41,311 bases of DNA from Methylomonas koyamae. Lineage in GTDB: Bacteria > Pseudomonadota > Gammaproteobacteria > Methylococcales > Methylomonadaceae. A model generated the notes under the pieces. The model saw only the letters and a program-made list of their open reading frames with translations, did no database searches and was not told the DNA's origin. A program made the position numbers and the translations under genes. Below are positions 1-9,365 of this stretch, in pieces. Numbering within the stretch: the first letter of the stretch is position 1; every line of letters begins with the position of its first letter. Location of the stretch: assembly GCF_006483455.1 (NCBI RefSeq), contig NZ_PPPU01000051.1, positions 1 to 41,311 of the forward strand, written 5' to 3'.

Positions 1-99
1 CATGGTGCCGCCGGCCCGGCTGAGCAGCGCGGCTTGGCCGGTGGCGGACAGGGTGAGCAATAAGGTTGCGGTTAGCGGTTTTAACAGTTGCATGTGCAT
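1..99 (-). CDS. DUF1566-type secreted protein, N-terminal part only (runs off window)
   Basis: Thirty-three in-frame codons read leftward off the window edge, so only the signal peptide and first mature residues are visible. They read MHMQLLKPLTATLLLTLSAT followed by GQAALLSRAGGTM, nearly identical from GQAALLSRAGGTM to the N-terminus of the gene at 140-916. This is therefore the upstream-truncated paralog of a tandem pair. Two starts are possible (99 or 93); an AGGAAAA stretch lies just before the first. The hydrophobic segment and Ala-rich cleavage site indicate export. The rest of the protein is not in the window, so the DUF1566 assignment rests on the paralog. Confidence 0.7.
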   Translation of the reverse strand, partial: MHMQLLKPLTATLLLTLSATGQAALLSRAGGTM

Positions 100-139
100 T
101 TTTCCTGGTTCGTTAAAATTTTAAATGGCGGGTTACCGG

Positions 140-916
140 TCAAGCGGCACGGCGGCGCTTGCCACCCAGCCAGCCCAAGCCGCCGGCAAACAGCCAAACG
201 GCGGAAGGCAGCGGCACCGGCGACCCCGCGCCCACGTCGCCGTCGCGCACCGCCCAGGCGTTAAGATATTCGTCGCCCTTGACGCCGTAGCTTTGGTAGC
301 CTTCCGGAATCGCGGCACCCGATGGAAAGGCCGATGTAAAGTAACCGGCGAATTCCGGAAACGGCCCAAACTCGGCATCCAGCCAGTATTTTGGGGTGTG
401 GTAACCGCCGCCCTGCACCGACGGAAAGTTGCTGAACAGGTTGTAATCCGGACTGGTGGCAAAATCGGGGTCGAAGCCGCCCAACTCTTCAAATAAATGG
501 TTCAGCTCGCTGCCGCTGACACGGTATCCAGGCCCCGGCGTACCGTAATTCGGTAGCCGCCAGTCGCTGAAGCCGCCGTATGTCAGGTTCTCGGCCCAGG
601 CCTTGGCACCGTACCAGGTCATGCGGCCGTCTTCGGCGTCGAAGTCGCGGGCGGTCAGCGCGTGGTAACCGCTGCCGGCCGGTGAGTCGTAGTCATTGGG
701 GGTATCGTGGATGCCGCCGACATTGGCGATGATCTGACTGACCAGATTGGGATTGGCGGCCATTTGGGTTTTGATCAGATTGGCGTCCGCCAGCCAGGTC
801 ACGTTCAATTCGGTGTCGTAGACCATGGTGCCGCCGGCCCGGCTCAATAAGGCGGCTTGGCCGTTGGCGGACAGGATCAGCAGCGCCGCGGCGCCGAGGG
901 TTTTAACGGTGTGCAT
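140..916 (-). CDS. Secreted DUF1566-like protein with VPLPA-CTERM sorting tail
   Basis: 258 residues. Signal peptide at about residues 1-20 (MHTVKTLGAAALLILSANGQ). The mature part has the DUF1566/Lcl-type pattern: LLSRAGGTMVYD, LNVTWLADAN, WAENLTYGGFSDWRLPN and SGSELNHLFEELGG. It ends in a VPLPSAVWLFAGGLG segment followed by a basic KRRR cluster, the VPLPA variant of the PEP-CTERM signal that is processed by an exosortase during export. The start has a good AAGGAG site 7 bases upstream. It is a tandem paralog of the gene cut by the left window edge. The molecular role of DUF1566 domains is not firmly known; a surface or extracellular-matrix role is inferred from the sorting tail. Assignment to the sorting family is secure, function is not. 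Confidence 0.85.
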   Translation of the reverse strand: MHTVKTLGAAALLILSANGQAALLSRAGGTMVYDTELNVTWLADANLIKTQMAANPNLVSQIIANVGGIHDTPNDYDSPAGSGYHALTARDFDAEDGRMTWYGAKAWAENLTYGGFSDWRLPNYGTPGPGYRVSGSELNHLFEELGGFDPDFATSPDYNLFSNFPSVQGGGYHTPKYWLDAEFGPFPEFAGYFTSAFPSGAAIPEGYQSYGVKGDEYLNAWAVRDGDVGAGSPVPLPSAVWLFAGGLGWLGGKRRRAA

Positions 917-949
917 ATTCGTGCTCCTTGGATTGTCGCGAGGTGGGGG

Positions 950-1918
950 TCAGATGGAAGCGGCGCGGCGCTTGATGCCGATCAAACCCAGCAGCGCGCT
1001 GCCGAACAGCCAGGCCGTGGCAGGTAGCGGTACGCTGGAAACCGGCGCTCCGGAGCGGTTGGGATTGATGGAGATGTGGCCCATGACTTTTTTGCCATCT
1101 TCGTTTAGTGTGCCGTCTACATTCATTAAGCCCAAGGCCATACTCCAACCGCCGGGACTCCATCTGTAGTCGGCTTCCAAGGTCATTTGGCCTTGGGCAT
1201 TGACGCCGAACAGCGGATCGATCAGTTCAAAGGCCGGTCCTTGAGCTTGAGCGGGGGTGGTAACGGTAATAGTCCATCTGTATGACGGATTGTCGGCATC
1301 AGCCGGAGCTTGCTCTCTTAACTCCAAGCCGCCAAACCACAACGAGCCGCTTGGACCAGAAAAGTCACTCGCCACCCTGAACCCGCCACCCAGGCCGATC
1401 ACCGAACGAACGAGAAGGCCGCTCAAGGAGACGGGATTGGGATCGTAGCGGGTTTCAGCGTAACCCGTACCCCAATCGACCGGCAATCCGGGCTCGATTG
1501 GATCGACCGGCATCGCGAAGCCGCCTTCGGGCTGGGCCAGCGGCACGCGTTGCGCCGGATCGAAAATCCGCCATTGCTTGACCGCTTCCGGATCAGCAGT
1601 ACCGTGAACGATGTTATAGTCGGAAGCTACGCCTGAACTCGTTATCGACGCGGATTGGCGATAGTCGCGGAAGAGCTGCGGATAAACTAAGCGATTACCG
1701 TAGGTATCTGAGGTCAAGTCCGGCGTACTCCTCAAATTGATGCCATGCACATCAGTACGCATTGCCGTACTGTGTACTGTCGCCCAGGTGGCTTGGTCGT
1801 AAGTGAAATAGGCCATGCCGCCGATGGTGCCGCTCGGTAAGTCGGCCCTTGCCGGCGAGGCTGCCGCCAGTACCAGCGCGGCGGCCAGATGTTTAAGGTT
1901 TGCGGGATAAATTTTCAT
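950..1918 (-). CDS. VPLPA-CTERM secreted protein of unknown function
   Basis: 322 residues with a clear signal peptide (about residues 1-25, ending SPARA) and a C-terminal tripartite sorting tail: SSVPLPATAWLFGSALLGLIG followed by IKRRAAS. The body has no domain I recognise; it is rich in Gly, Pro, aromatic and Ser/Thr residues, and has Trp-containing beta-like stretches (SGSLWFGGLEL, YRWTITVTTP, YRWSPGGWSMALGLMN), consistent with a beta-rich extracellular domain. It lies 33 bases upstream of the DUF1566 gene on the same strand, so co-transcription is possible. The ribosome site is weak (AAGAAAA before the ATG). Expected to be exported by Sec and processed by an exosortase; a role in surface or biofilm material is inference only. 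Confidence 0.8.
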   Translation of the reverse strand: MKIYPANLKHLAAALVLAAASPARADLPSGTIGGMAYFTYDQATWATVHSTAMRTDVHGINLRSTPDLTSDTYGNRLVYPQLFRDYRQSASITSSGVASDYNIVHGTADPEAVKQWRIFDPAQRVPLAQPEGGFAMPVDPIEPGLPVDWGTGYAETRYDPNPVSLSGLLVRSVIGLGGGFRVASDFSGPSGSLWFGGLELREQAPADADNPSYRWTITVTTPAQAQGPAFELIDPLFGVNAQGQMTLEADYRWSPGGWSMALGLMNVDGTLNEDGKKVMGHISINPNRSGAPVSSVPLPATAWLFGSALLGLIGIKRRAASI

Positions 1919-1980
1919 GAGTTTTTCTTAAAATTATTGTTTTGGGGTAAACCAGCCGAAATTTTTTGGAGTTATGTCCG

Positions 1981-2018
1981 GAAAAACCACCAGGGTAGGC
2001 GGAGCTTTCCCTGGTGGT
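1981..2018 (-). terminator. Rho-independent terminator after the exported-protein gene
   Basis: On the minus strand a perfect 10-bp stem (ACCACCAGGG with CCCTGGTGGT) closes a 13-base loop and is followed directly by TTTT. It lies 55 bases past the stop of the gene ending at 2074 and before the next start at 1918, so it separates the two transcription units. Confidence 0.85.
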
Positions 2019-2073
2019 AGACTTCAAACGAAGGCGATGGACGCACATCTATCGCCAGTGAAGCTATCGGCAA

Positions 2074-3060
2074 TTAGTACGTATAGGTCACTTCGATGGT
2101 GCCGACCAGGGCTTGAGACTCGCTGCCGGTTGGACGAGGGCTGCCGTAAAGCGCCGGGGTACCGGTTTTGGTCGCAGTCGCTGTCGTATAGGTACCGCTT
2201 CCGGTCAGCATGGTTTGGTTGTTGTAGGTGGCAGTGCTTGTTTGCCACCAATTGGCGCCGGTACCGATGGTGTCGCCTGCGTCGCCGTTATTACAATTTG
2301 CAGCTGCATCGCCGATTTTTGTACCTTTGATACAGCTGCCCCAGTCGGTCGCTCCGGTGTTATCGGCAAAACGCAAGTTGCCTTTCAGTGTCACAGTGGT
2401 ACCCGATAGAGTTTCGGTCACCTCGGTCAGCTTGAACAGAGATTGAGGGAGACCACTCGGTACCATAGATGTTACCAAGTTGTCCATTACTAACCACTTA
2501 CCGCCGGTTTTTTTCAACGAAAGCTTGCCCCATCTGAGCGAGAGACTAGGGTTTTGGAAAGCACTGCGTACTTTGAAAACACCGGCCAAACCGATTTCTC
2601 CGGTACCGGTTCCTGCGTTATAGGTCGAGACGATATTGCCGGTTTGGAAAGTAGTTGTGTAATTAGGTGTAGCGGATGTGGCGCAGACCACAGGCAGGGT
2701 TTGAGTTGGATAGGTGTCTGTACCGGCAAGCACGCCGGTTCCGCCGGTGGATGTCGCCGGCACGGTGTTGCTTAAGGTACTGTAGCTGAATGCGCTATCA
2801 GCCAGAAACGCGTTCAGGTAGATAAAGCGCTTGCCATAGTCCACCCCGCCCCAAAGGGCTTGCCCGGTACTCGCATCCGCGACCGGCAACGTCACGCCGC
2901 CGGGCCTACCGCCGCCGGCGATGGTCGCCAATACCGTTTTATTCAGCGTAATGGTCGCGTTTTTACCGGTTACGCACGCCGCATTGGCATCCGCCGTCAT
3001 TAACGCTGTAGATAATGCGCCGAGCGCGAAAAGGCTTGCTTTGATTTTCTTCGTGTTCAT
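2074..3060 (-). CDS. Exported protein of unknown function, 328 residues
   Basis: The ATG at 3060 is chosen because it follows an AAAGGAGAAAAA ribosome site and begins a clean signal peptide (MNTKKIKASLFALGALSTAL, then MTADANA). An earlier in-frame start at 3108 would put a charged 16-residue extension before it. The mature part is Thr/Gly/Asn-rich with few charged residues and four cysteines that could pair (ACVTGK, VVCATS, GSCIKG, AANCNNG). It ends in a beta-like GTIEVTYTY. There is no sorting tail, so unlike its neighbours it should be released to the periplasm or outside. I do not recognise a family. A strong terminator follows it, so it is probably a single-gene unit. The Thr/Gly-rich, low-charge composition resembles secreted beta-sandwich or adhesin-like proteins, but this is only a resemblance. 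Confidence 0.75.
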   Translation of the reverse strand: MNTKKIKASLFALGALSTALMTADANAACVTGKNATITLNKTVLATIAGGGRPGGVTLPVADASTGQALWGGVDYGKRFIYLNAFLADSAFSYSTLSNTVPATSTGGTGVLAGTDTYPTQTLPVVCATSATPNYTTTFQTGNIVSTYNAGTGTGEIGLAGVFKVRSAFQNPSLSLRWGKLSLKKTGGKWLVMDNLVTSMVPSGLPQSLFKLTEVTETLSGTTVTLKGNLRFADNTGATDWGSCIKGTKIGDAAANCNNGDAGDTIGTGANWWQTSTATYNNQTMLTGSGTYTTATATKTGTPALYGSPRPTGSESQALVGTIEVTYTY

Positions 3061-3813
3061 TTTTTCTCCTTTGTTTTGACTGAAAAATTTAATTTCCAAA
3101 TCAAACATAAATTGGCGATTATTAATTTAGCCGCCAAGCGATTAAAGAACCCTAACACTCCTGCTGACTCCACCGGAGTCGGCGCGAAGTTTCAACCGAG
3201 TTTCACACAATTTCAATGAGACAAATTGTCGCACCAAAATTCTCGCCGAATAACTCAAAAAATCGCGGCAAATAACTATTTCATATCACTCAAAAAAGCA
3301 TATTTTTTAGGGCATATGCCGCAATCTATTAAAACTTGAGTCATATGCCCTAAAACCGGACACCAGGCCAAGAAAAAATCGATTTGATACTAGCCGTCAA
3401 ATTAAGCCGCTGAGCTCGTCTGCAAAGCTCCAGAACCAGTCGCCTGGTGCCGCGACAGGATCGCATCATCTAACAAATCTTTAGTAAAACCAAGCATAAT
3501 TGGCCCTTAAAATGCTACATTTACCAATGAAAGCCGACCATCTCGGCTGCAGGAAACACCAACTTTCAGTACTGAGCGTCCTATCGGCGGCTAAGTTTAC
3601 GCTCTATTTTATTTTTTAATAATTACGAAATATAAATCGCTTTACACCCGGAAAAACAGCATGCCGATACGTTGAAATTAATAGTATAGTTTTTGCCATA
3701 AACTCATAAACTTTGTTTCAAAATTAACCAGGCGAAATAATCGAATATTTCTGAAAACACTCCATCGATAAAACCGATATCTGACATTAAAACCGAATTT
3801 TTATTATAGTTTT
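3061..3813. other. AT-rich intergenic region between divergent genes
   Basis: No coding frame with the third-position bias of the neighbours is visible over about 750 bases. The region must hold the promoters of the leftward exported-protein gene and the rightward acylase. The part nearest the acylase (3600-3813) is strongly AT-rich. The only striking structure is the inverted repeat at 3305-3355. Confidence 0.6.
3305..3355. repeat. Perfect 14-bp inverted repeat
   Basis: TTTTAGGGCATATG at 3305-3318 is matched by its exact reverse complement at 3342-3355, with 23 bases between. Each arm carries a T- or A-run on its outer side, so transcripts in either direction would form a stem followed by a short U run. 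It could be a bidirectional terminator or a pair of operator half-sites. It lies mid-way in a divergent intergenic region. Confidence 0.65.
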
Positions 3814-6303
3814 ATGGATACTAAAAAACCCTTAATACATCATTGCTTGTTCACTTGTTTTTTTTCCGCAATATTCATCAGCGGACCGTGTCAATCGGAG
3901 GTTTTAACGACTATGGATACCCGGGAGAAACTCTCTGCTGCTGCCGACGAGATCAGCTATTCGGCGACTATTCGGCGCACCCGCTACGGAGTTCCGCACA
4001 TTACGGCTCAAGATTTAGCTGGAGCCTGGTTCGGCCAAGGCTACGCGATGGCGGAAGACCGACTTTGCGTGTTGCTGGATCAGGTGATCAAGGTGCGCGG
4101 CGAACGCGCGCGCTACTTCGGCCCCGGCGAGTACGAAGCCAACGTCGAAAGCGATTTTGCCTACCGGCATTTGCGACTGCTGGCGGACGCGGAAAAACGC
4201 TTGCCCGGCCTGCCCAACGAAATTCAAAGCATGTTGACCGCGCACGCTGCCGGCATCAATCGGTATCTGGCCGTTACCGATACCGCCAAACTACCCGCAG
4301 CCTGCCGCGATCCGCGCCAGCACGTGACAGTCAGTGCGGCCGACCTGTTGGCGATCGCCACCGATTTCAGCATCTTTCTGAGCAGCCGGTTTCTGACGCC
4401 ATTTATCAGTAACGCCCAACCGCCGCAAGCCGCCGGCACGCCGGTAACGGCACCGGCCGCGCCAGCCGCCGACGCGGAAAGACCGGGTAGCAACGGTTGG
4501 GCGATCGGCGCCGACATGACCGAATCGGGCCACGGCATGTTGCTGGCTCAGCCACATTTTCCCTGGGAAGGTGCCTTGCAGGCTTGGGAGTCGCATGTCA
4601 CGGTGCCGGGTCAACTTGATGTGTACGGCATCACCGTCCCCGGCGTACCGAACACGCTGGTGGGCTTCAATGCCGCGGTGGCCTGGACCTTGACCGTAAC
4701 CACCTCGCCCAAGGCCACGCTATATCAATTGAATCTGCTGCCGGGCGATGCCACCCGTTATTACTACGACGGTCAGGTGCGGGCATTGGAGCCGACCGAG
4801 TATACGATTGAGGTATTGAGTAAAGCGGGGACGTTGGAATCAAAAACCCGCAAGCTATGGCGCAGCCATTACGGACCCATCCTGTCGATTCCGGCGGCCC
4901 TGACCGGCGGCATGGCCGATTACGCCTGGAACGCACAACATGTATTGACCTACCGCGACGCCAATATCGACAACGACTCGATGCTCGCCCAATTTTTCGA
5001 CATGGCCAAGGCGGTGAACATGGACGGCCTGATCGACGCCCACCGGCGCTGGGCCGGCAGTGTGCCCTTCTCCAACACCGTCGCCGCGTCGGCCGAAGGT
5101 AAGGCTTGGTACGCCGACAGCTCGCCGGTACCGCATTTGTCGCCGGCGACTTTACAGGCCTGGCGGCAAGCCAGGCTAAGCGATCCGGGCGTTGCCGCGC
5201 TCTTCGCGTTTCACGGCATCTATCTGTTGGACGGTAGCACGTCGCGCGATGAATGGGTCAACGATCCTGCCGCCCGCAAACCGGGATTGGTGCCGTTCGA
5301 GCGCGCCCCGCAACTGGCCCGGCGCGACTTCGTATTCAACGCCAATGACAGCCATTGGCTGACCAACCCCAAGCAGCCGCTGGAAGGCTTTTACGCGCTG
5401 TACGGCGACGAGCGTCAACCGCCTTCGTTGCGCACCCGGATGAACGCACGCACGCTCAGCGGCCAAACCGGCAAATTTACGTTGCAAGCGGTCAAGGATG
5501 CGGCTTTGTCCAATCAGGCCTTGGCCGGCCAATTGTTCCGATCGGCCTTGGTTGAGCGCTGCCGGAAAACCAAAGCCGTTAAAGTGGACGGCAAAACCGT
5601 CGATTTGGCCGAGGCTTGTCGGGTATTGGCTAACTGGGACGAACGCTTCGACCCGGACAGCCGCGGCGCGGTGCTGTTTCGCGAGTTTTTGAGCGGCTTC
5701 CGTCCGGAAGCCGGCGGCCACGAAGATACGCTGATGGCGGCGAACCGCCAAATCTTTGCCCAGGCCTTCGACCCGGCCGAACCGCTCGCCACGCCCAGCG
5801 GATTGGCCCCAGCGCCGAAAAGCGCTCCAGACCCTGCTTTGCTGGCCCTGGCCAAGGCCGCGCAAAGGTTGAAACAAGCCGGCATCGAGTTGGATGCCAG
5901 ATTGGGCGATGTGCAATTCAGCCCGAAAAACGCCGTCAAAATACCGATCCACGGCGGCCAAGGCCAGGAAGGCATTTTGAATATGGCGGCCTACAGCGGC
6001 TCGAACGACAGCTTGCTGCCGACCACACCCAGAGGAAAAGTGCTGAATCCGGCCACCGGTTTGACCGATCAAGGCTACGTGGTCAATTACGGCACCTCGT
6101 TTTTGCTGGCGGTGGAATTGACGGCGCAAGGTCCGTCCGCCCAAGCCGTGATGGCGTTTTCCCAGTCTGCGGACCCGGAGTCGCCGCATTACGCCGATCA
6201 GACCGCCTTGTTTTCCAGCAAAGGCTGGCGCCCCTGTTTGTTCCGCAATGCCGAGATCGAGGCCGATCCGGCACTGCGTCGCTACCAAGTTGGCAATCGT
6301 TAG
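3814..6303 (+). CDS. Penicillin amidase family acylase (Ntn hydrolase), exported
   Basis: 829 residues, the usual length for the family that includes penicillin G acylase, cephalosporin acylase and acyl-homoserine-lactone acylases (PvdQ/QuiP type). These are made as a periplasmic precursor that cuts itself into alpha and beta chains and hydrolyses an amide using the new N-terminal Ser. The expected signature GSNGWAIG is present, with Ser226 as the predicted nucleophile after Gly225. [11 protein letters not shown] near residue 50 and FNANDSHW near 507-514 (active-site Asn region) also fit. The first ATG gives a Sec signal peptide ([20 protein letters not shown]...). It lacks a clear ribosome site; an internal ATG at 3913 has GGAGG upstream but would lose the signal. 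Substrate cannot be read from sequence: AHL quorum signals or other N-acyl compounds are both possible. Confidence 0.88.
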   Translation: MDTKKPLIHHCLFTCFFSAIFISGPCQSEVLTTMDTREKLSAAADEISYSATIRRTRYGVPHITAQDLAGAWFGQGYAMAEDRLCVLLDQVIKVRGERARYFGPGEYEANVESDFAYRHLRLLADAEKRLPGLPNEIQSMLTAHAAGINRYLAVTDTAKLPAACRDPRQHVTVSAADLLAIATDFSIFLSSRFLTPFISNAQPPQAAGTPVTAPAAPAADAERPGSNGWAIGADMTESGHGMLLAQPHFPWEGALQAWESHVTVPGQLDVYGITVPGVPNTLVGFNAAVAWTLTVTTSPKATLYQLNLLPGDATRYYYDGQVRALEPTEYTIEVLSKAGTLESKTRKLWRSHYGPILSIPAALTGGMADYAWNAQHVLTYRDANIDNDSMLAQFFDMAKAVNMDGLIDAHRRWAGSVPFSNTVAASAEGKAWYADSSPVPHLSPATLQAWRQARLSDPGVAALFAFHGIYLLDGSTSRDEWVNDPAARKPGLVPFERAPQLARRDFVFNANDSHWLTNPKQPLEGFYALYGDERQPPSLRTRMNARTLSGQTGKFTLQAVKDAALSNQALAGQLFRSALVERCRKTKAVKVDGKTVDLAEACRVLANWDERFDPDSRGAVLFREFLSGFRPEAGGHEDTLMAANRQIFAQAFDPAEPLATPSGLAPAPKSAPDPALLALAKAAQRLKQAGIELDARLGDVQFSPKNAVKIPIHGGQGQEGILNMAAYSGSNDSLLPTTPRGKVLNPATGLTDQGYVVNYGTSFLLAVELTAQGPSAQAVMAFSQSADPESPHYADQTALFSSKGWRPCLFRNAEIEADPALRRYQVGNR

Positions 6304-6638
6304 GATCGGCTGCATTCAATTCGGCGGAGCATATCGCTCCGCCGTCCGGCCGCCTCAGTCCCGCAGATAGGCCATTACACACAACGCCACTGTTAAATAA
6401 CCTAGTTTAGTAACTCACGGGCTGGGTACTGAACCCGCGACCGCCAATATCCTTGCCGCCGGCCCTTTGGCTCGGTATTTGCTTTTCTGGTGTGCGCTGC
6501 GGAGTCGTTTCGTGTGCGGCTTCCAGCCTCGCTGGTCTAACGCGCTATTGCCGGCGGCCAACGCGCCTTATCCGGCGCCTCGCTAACTGCTAATTCAAAG
6601 AACCGGCTGCGCGGTCGAAACGCCGCCGCGATGGAGTC
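6304..6638. other. Intergenic region between acylase and RND exporter operon
   Basis: About 335 bases with no convincing gene. It holds a hairpin directly after the acylase (6323-6343) and presumably the promoter of the exporter operon. I see no confident -35/-10 pair. Confidence 0.5.
6323..6343 (+). terminator. Hairpin after acylase, possible terminator
   Basis: A perfect 8-bp stem, GGCGGAGC with GCTCCGCC, and a 5-base loop begin 20 bases after the acylase stop. No U run follows, so termination efficiency is uncertain. Confidence 0.45.
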
Positions 6639-9356
6639 ATGATGGAGAAATGGTTCGACAGCCTGAACGAATATTTTGCCGGTGTCCCGCTAAGGGCAAT
6701 CCGGTTTAAGTGGGCGATTTTACTGACCACTCTCGCGCTAACCCTGTTTTTGCTATTCGGCGCGCTGACTCGCACCAGCATCAACACCGCCGCCAACAGC
6801 TTTCTGGACCGGAGCGATCCGGCCATCGTCGCGTTGGACAAGTTTCGCCGCCAGTTCGGTAGCGACGACTCGGTGTTTTTGGTTTACCGGGCCAAGGACG
6901 GCGACGTGTTCTCGCGGCCTTCGTTGGAAACCCTGCAAGCCTTGACCGACGACTTGGAAAACTGGCGCGAACTCGGCGACCAGGTCAAGGACGCCAATGG
7001 ACAAACCGCGGCTCTGGACGACCTGCGCCATATACGCCGGGTGCAGTCCTTAAGCAACATCCGGGTGCAAAGCGCCGACGGCGACACCCTGCATTCCAAC
7101 CGCTTGGTGCCGCGGCAATTGCCCGACAGTCCGGCCGAATTCGCCGCAATCAAAGCCCAGGCGCTGGCGCAAAAAGACTATAGGCTGGCGTTTTACTCGC
7201 CGGACGGCCAATACGCGGCGGTGTTGATCCAAACCGATTTCGGCGCCGTCCCGGTCAAGGACTACGTGCCCAAGGTCAACGGCGACGGCGTGGCCTTGGA
7301 CGACAGCTTCGGCGATGTGGCGGGCGGTGCCGACACGCTGAAGTTCGACGATAGCGCCGAGGTGCAAACCATCCAGTACGAGAAGGTCGATAACTTTGTT
7401 TACGCCCGCTTCGTCAAGGCCTTGAAAGCGGTGTACCAACGCTACGACAACGACTTCGAATTTTATTCGGTCGGTTATCCGCCGCTAATGGAATTTGTGC
7501 AGCAAGTGCTGCAGCAATCGGCCGGCTTGAACCTGGGCATGATTCTGATCAACGTGCTGCTGCTGTGGGTATTGTTCCGCTCGTTCAGCGCGGTATTGTG
7601 GCCACTGTTGATCGTGCTGTTCAGCATCGTCTGGGTCACCGGCGCGGTGGCCTGGGCCGGCAAAAGTCTATCGACGATGATCAGTCTGACCGTGATGTTG
7701 GTGTTCGTTTGCTGCATGGCCGACTGCATCCACGTCATCAGCATTTACCAAGCGCGCCGCCAGCAAGGCGACCATCACCGGCAGGCGCTCTCGGATGCCT
7801 ACGCCACCGCCGGCTTGCCGATGTTGATCACCAGCATCACCAATATGACCGGTACTTTTTCGCTGATTTCATCCGAGCTTTATCCGATCCGGGTGTTCGC
7901 CGCGATGTCCACCTTGGGCGTTGGGCTGGCCTACTTATTTTCGGTGCTGCTGTTGCCGATCCTGTTGGACTTCTGGCATCCCGGCGTGGCCGATGCTTCG
8001 GTCAAACCGGGCTGGACGCGGCGTATCGCGAATCGTTGGCTGGCGCTATCCGTGCCGGTTCGCACGGCTTGCGGCATCGGCTACGTCGGCTTGGTCATGT
8101 TAGCCTTGGGCCTGAGCGTGGGCGGCTACATCGCGTTGATTTCGGTGTTGACCTACGGCGTGGTGCGCGGCCAGAAACGCTTGTTGACAGCCGTGCCGCG
8201 CTTGGCCTCGCGGCAATTTCGGCTGTCCTTGCTGTTGTTCGGCATATTGGTCGCGGCCTGCTGGTACGGCGAAAGCCAATTGCGCATCGATTCCAACGTC
8301 ACCGAACTGACCCGGGAAGGCAGCAGCATCCGCGTGGCCTATCAGACCGCCGACAGCAAAATGGCCGGCACGCAAAACATGGAAATCATGCTGGACACCA
8401 AAACGGCGGACGGCATTCTCGACCCAAAAATTCTGACCCGGATCGATAAGCTGCAACAAAAAATCGCCGAAAAATATCCGGACCAGGTCAGCCGCACCTA
8501 TTCGCTAGCCAATCTGGTCAAGGACACTTACCGGGTGCTGAACGAAGACCGGCCGGAGTTTTACCGCATCCCGGATTCGCAGCCCATGGTGGCGCAATTG
8601 TTGTATCTGTTCAACAGCGTCAATCCGGCCGACCGGCGCGGCATCGTCTCGGACGACTACAGCCAGTCGCATATCAGCGTCAATGTCTACAGCGCCGGCT
8701 CTTCGCAGTACCAAGCCTTCTTCGACGAAGTGAACCGCGAAATCGAACAAGTGTTCGGCGACATGAAAGCCGAGCTTCCCAATCTGGAAGTGACTTTGAC
8801 CGGCACGGTACCGTTGGCGATGCGGACCCAGGCCATCATCGCCCATTCTCAATACGACGGCTTTTTGTTGGCGCTGGGCGTCATCAGCGTGATTATCTTC
8901 CTGACGCTGGGTTCGGTGCAGGCCGGTTTGCTGTCCTTGATTCCCAACGTGATTCCGGCCTTGTTCACCTACGGCCTGATGGGCTTGCTGGACATCCCGC
9001 TCGACACCGATACCTTGCTGTTGGCGCCGGTCATCATCGGCTTGGCGGTGGACGACACCATCCATTTCATGACTCATTACCGACAGGCGCTGATCAAGAC
9101 CCGACAGATGGCCGAAGCCTTGCGGGAAACGATAGAAGAAGTTGGCCCGTCGATACTGTTTACCGGCATGGTGTTGGGCCTGGGTTTTTCGATTCAAGGC
9201 TTTTCCGACTACCTCGGCACCGCGAAGATGGGCATCTTCGGCGGCTTGGCGATTTTCGTCGGCATCTTGTGCGAGCTGTTTTTGCTGCCGGCCCTGCTGG
9301 TGGCCTTCAAACCGAAATTCGGTCTCAAACAGGTCGATACGACCGTCAATTTATGA
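6639..9356 (+). CDS. RND superfamily exporter (MMPL type)
   Basis: 905 residues with the duplicated RND plan. A first membrane helix lies at about residues 25-47, then a periplasmic loop to about 290, a helix bundle from about 295 to 440, further helices to about 540, a second periplasmic loop to about 735, and a final helix bundle to about 895. NVLLLWVLFRSF and the second-half GLAVDDTIHFMTHYRQ are typical of the MMPL/COG1033 group (lipid, sterol or hydrophobic-compound exporters) rather than of tripartite AcrB pumps. Two adjacent ATGs compete; the second (6642) is better spaced from the upstream GGAG. The next two genes (LolA-like periplasmic protein, DUF1302-like barrel) follow within 10 bases each, so inner membrane, periplasm and outer membrane parts are encoded together. 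Cargo is unknown. Confidence 0.87.
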   Translation: MMEKWFDSLNEYFAGVPLRAIRFKWAILLTTLALTLFLLFGALTRTSINTAANSFLDRSDPAIVALDKFRRQFGSDDSVFLVYRAKDGDVFSRPSLETLQALTDDLENWRELGDQVKDANGQTAALDDLRHIRRVQSLSNIRVQSADGDTLHSNRLVPRQLPDSPAEFAAIKAQALAQKDYRLAFYSPDGQYAAVLIQTDFGAVPVKDYVPKVNGDGVALDDSFGDVAGGADTLKFDDSAEVQTIQYEKVDNFVYARFVKALKAVYQRYDNDFEFYSVGYPPLMEFVQQVLQQSAGLNLGMILINVLLLWVLFRSFSAVLWPLLIVLFSIVWVTGAVAWAGKSLSTMISLTVMLVFVCCMADCIHVISIYQARRQQGDHHRQALSDAYATAGLPMLITSITNMTGTFSLISSELYPIRVFAAMSTLGVGLAYLFSVLLLPILLDFWHPGVADASVKPGWTRRIANRWLALSVPVRTACGIGYVGLVMLALGLSVGGYIALISVLTYGVVRGQKRLLTAVPRLASRQFRLSLLLFGILVAACWYGESQLRIDSNVTELTREGSSIRVAYQTADSKMAGTQNMEIMLDTKTADGILDPKILTRIDKLQQKIAEKYPDQVSRTYSLANLVKDTYRVLNEDRPEFYRIPDSQPMVAQLLYLFNSVNPADRRGIVSDDYSQSHISVNVYSAGSSQYQAFFDEVNREIEQVFGDMKAELPNLEVTLTGTVPLAMRTQAIIAHSQYDGFLLALGVISVIIFLTLGSVQAGLLSLIPNVIPALFTYGLMGLLDIPLDTDTLLLAPVIIGLAVDDTIHFMTHYRQALIKTRQMAEALRETIEEVGPSILFTGMVLGLGFSIQGFSDYLGTAKMGIFGGLAIFVGILCELFLLPALLVAFKPKFGLKQVDTTVNL

Positions 9357-9365
9357 GGTTCAAGC

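Noticed and set aside
3913-3915. Internal ATG of the acylase with GGAGG upstream
   Set aside because: Using it would remove the signal peptide needed by this periplasmic family; the first ATG is preferred despite its weak ribosome site.
5176-6315. A 379-residue open frame antisense to the acylase
   Set aside because: Shadow of a well-supported gene; no motifs and atypical composition.
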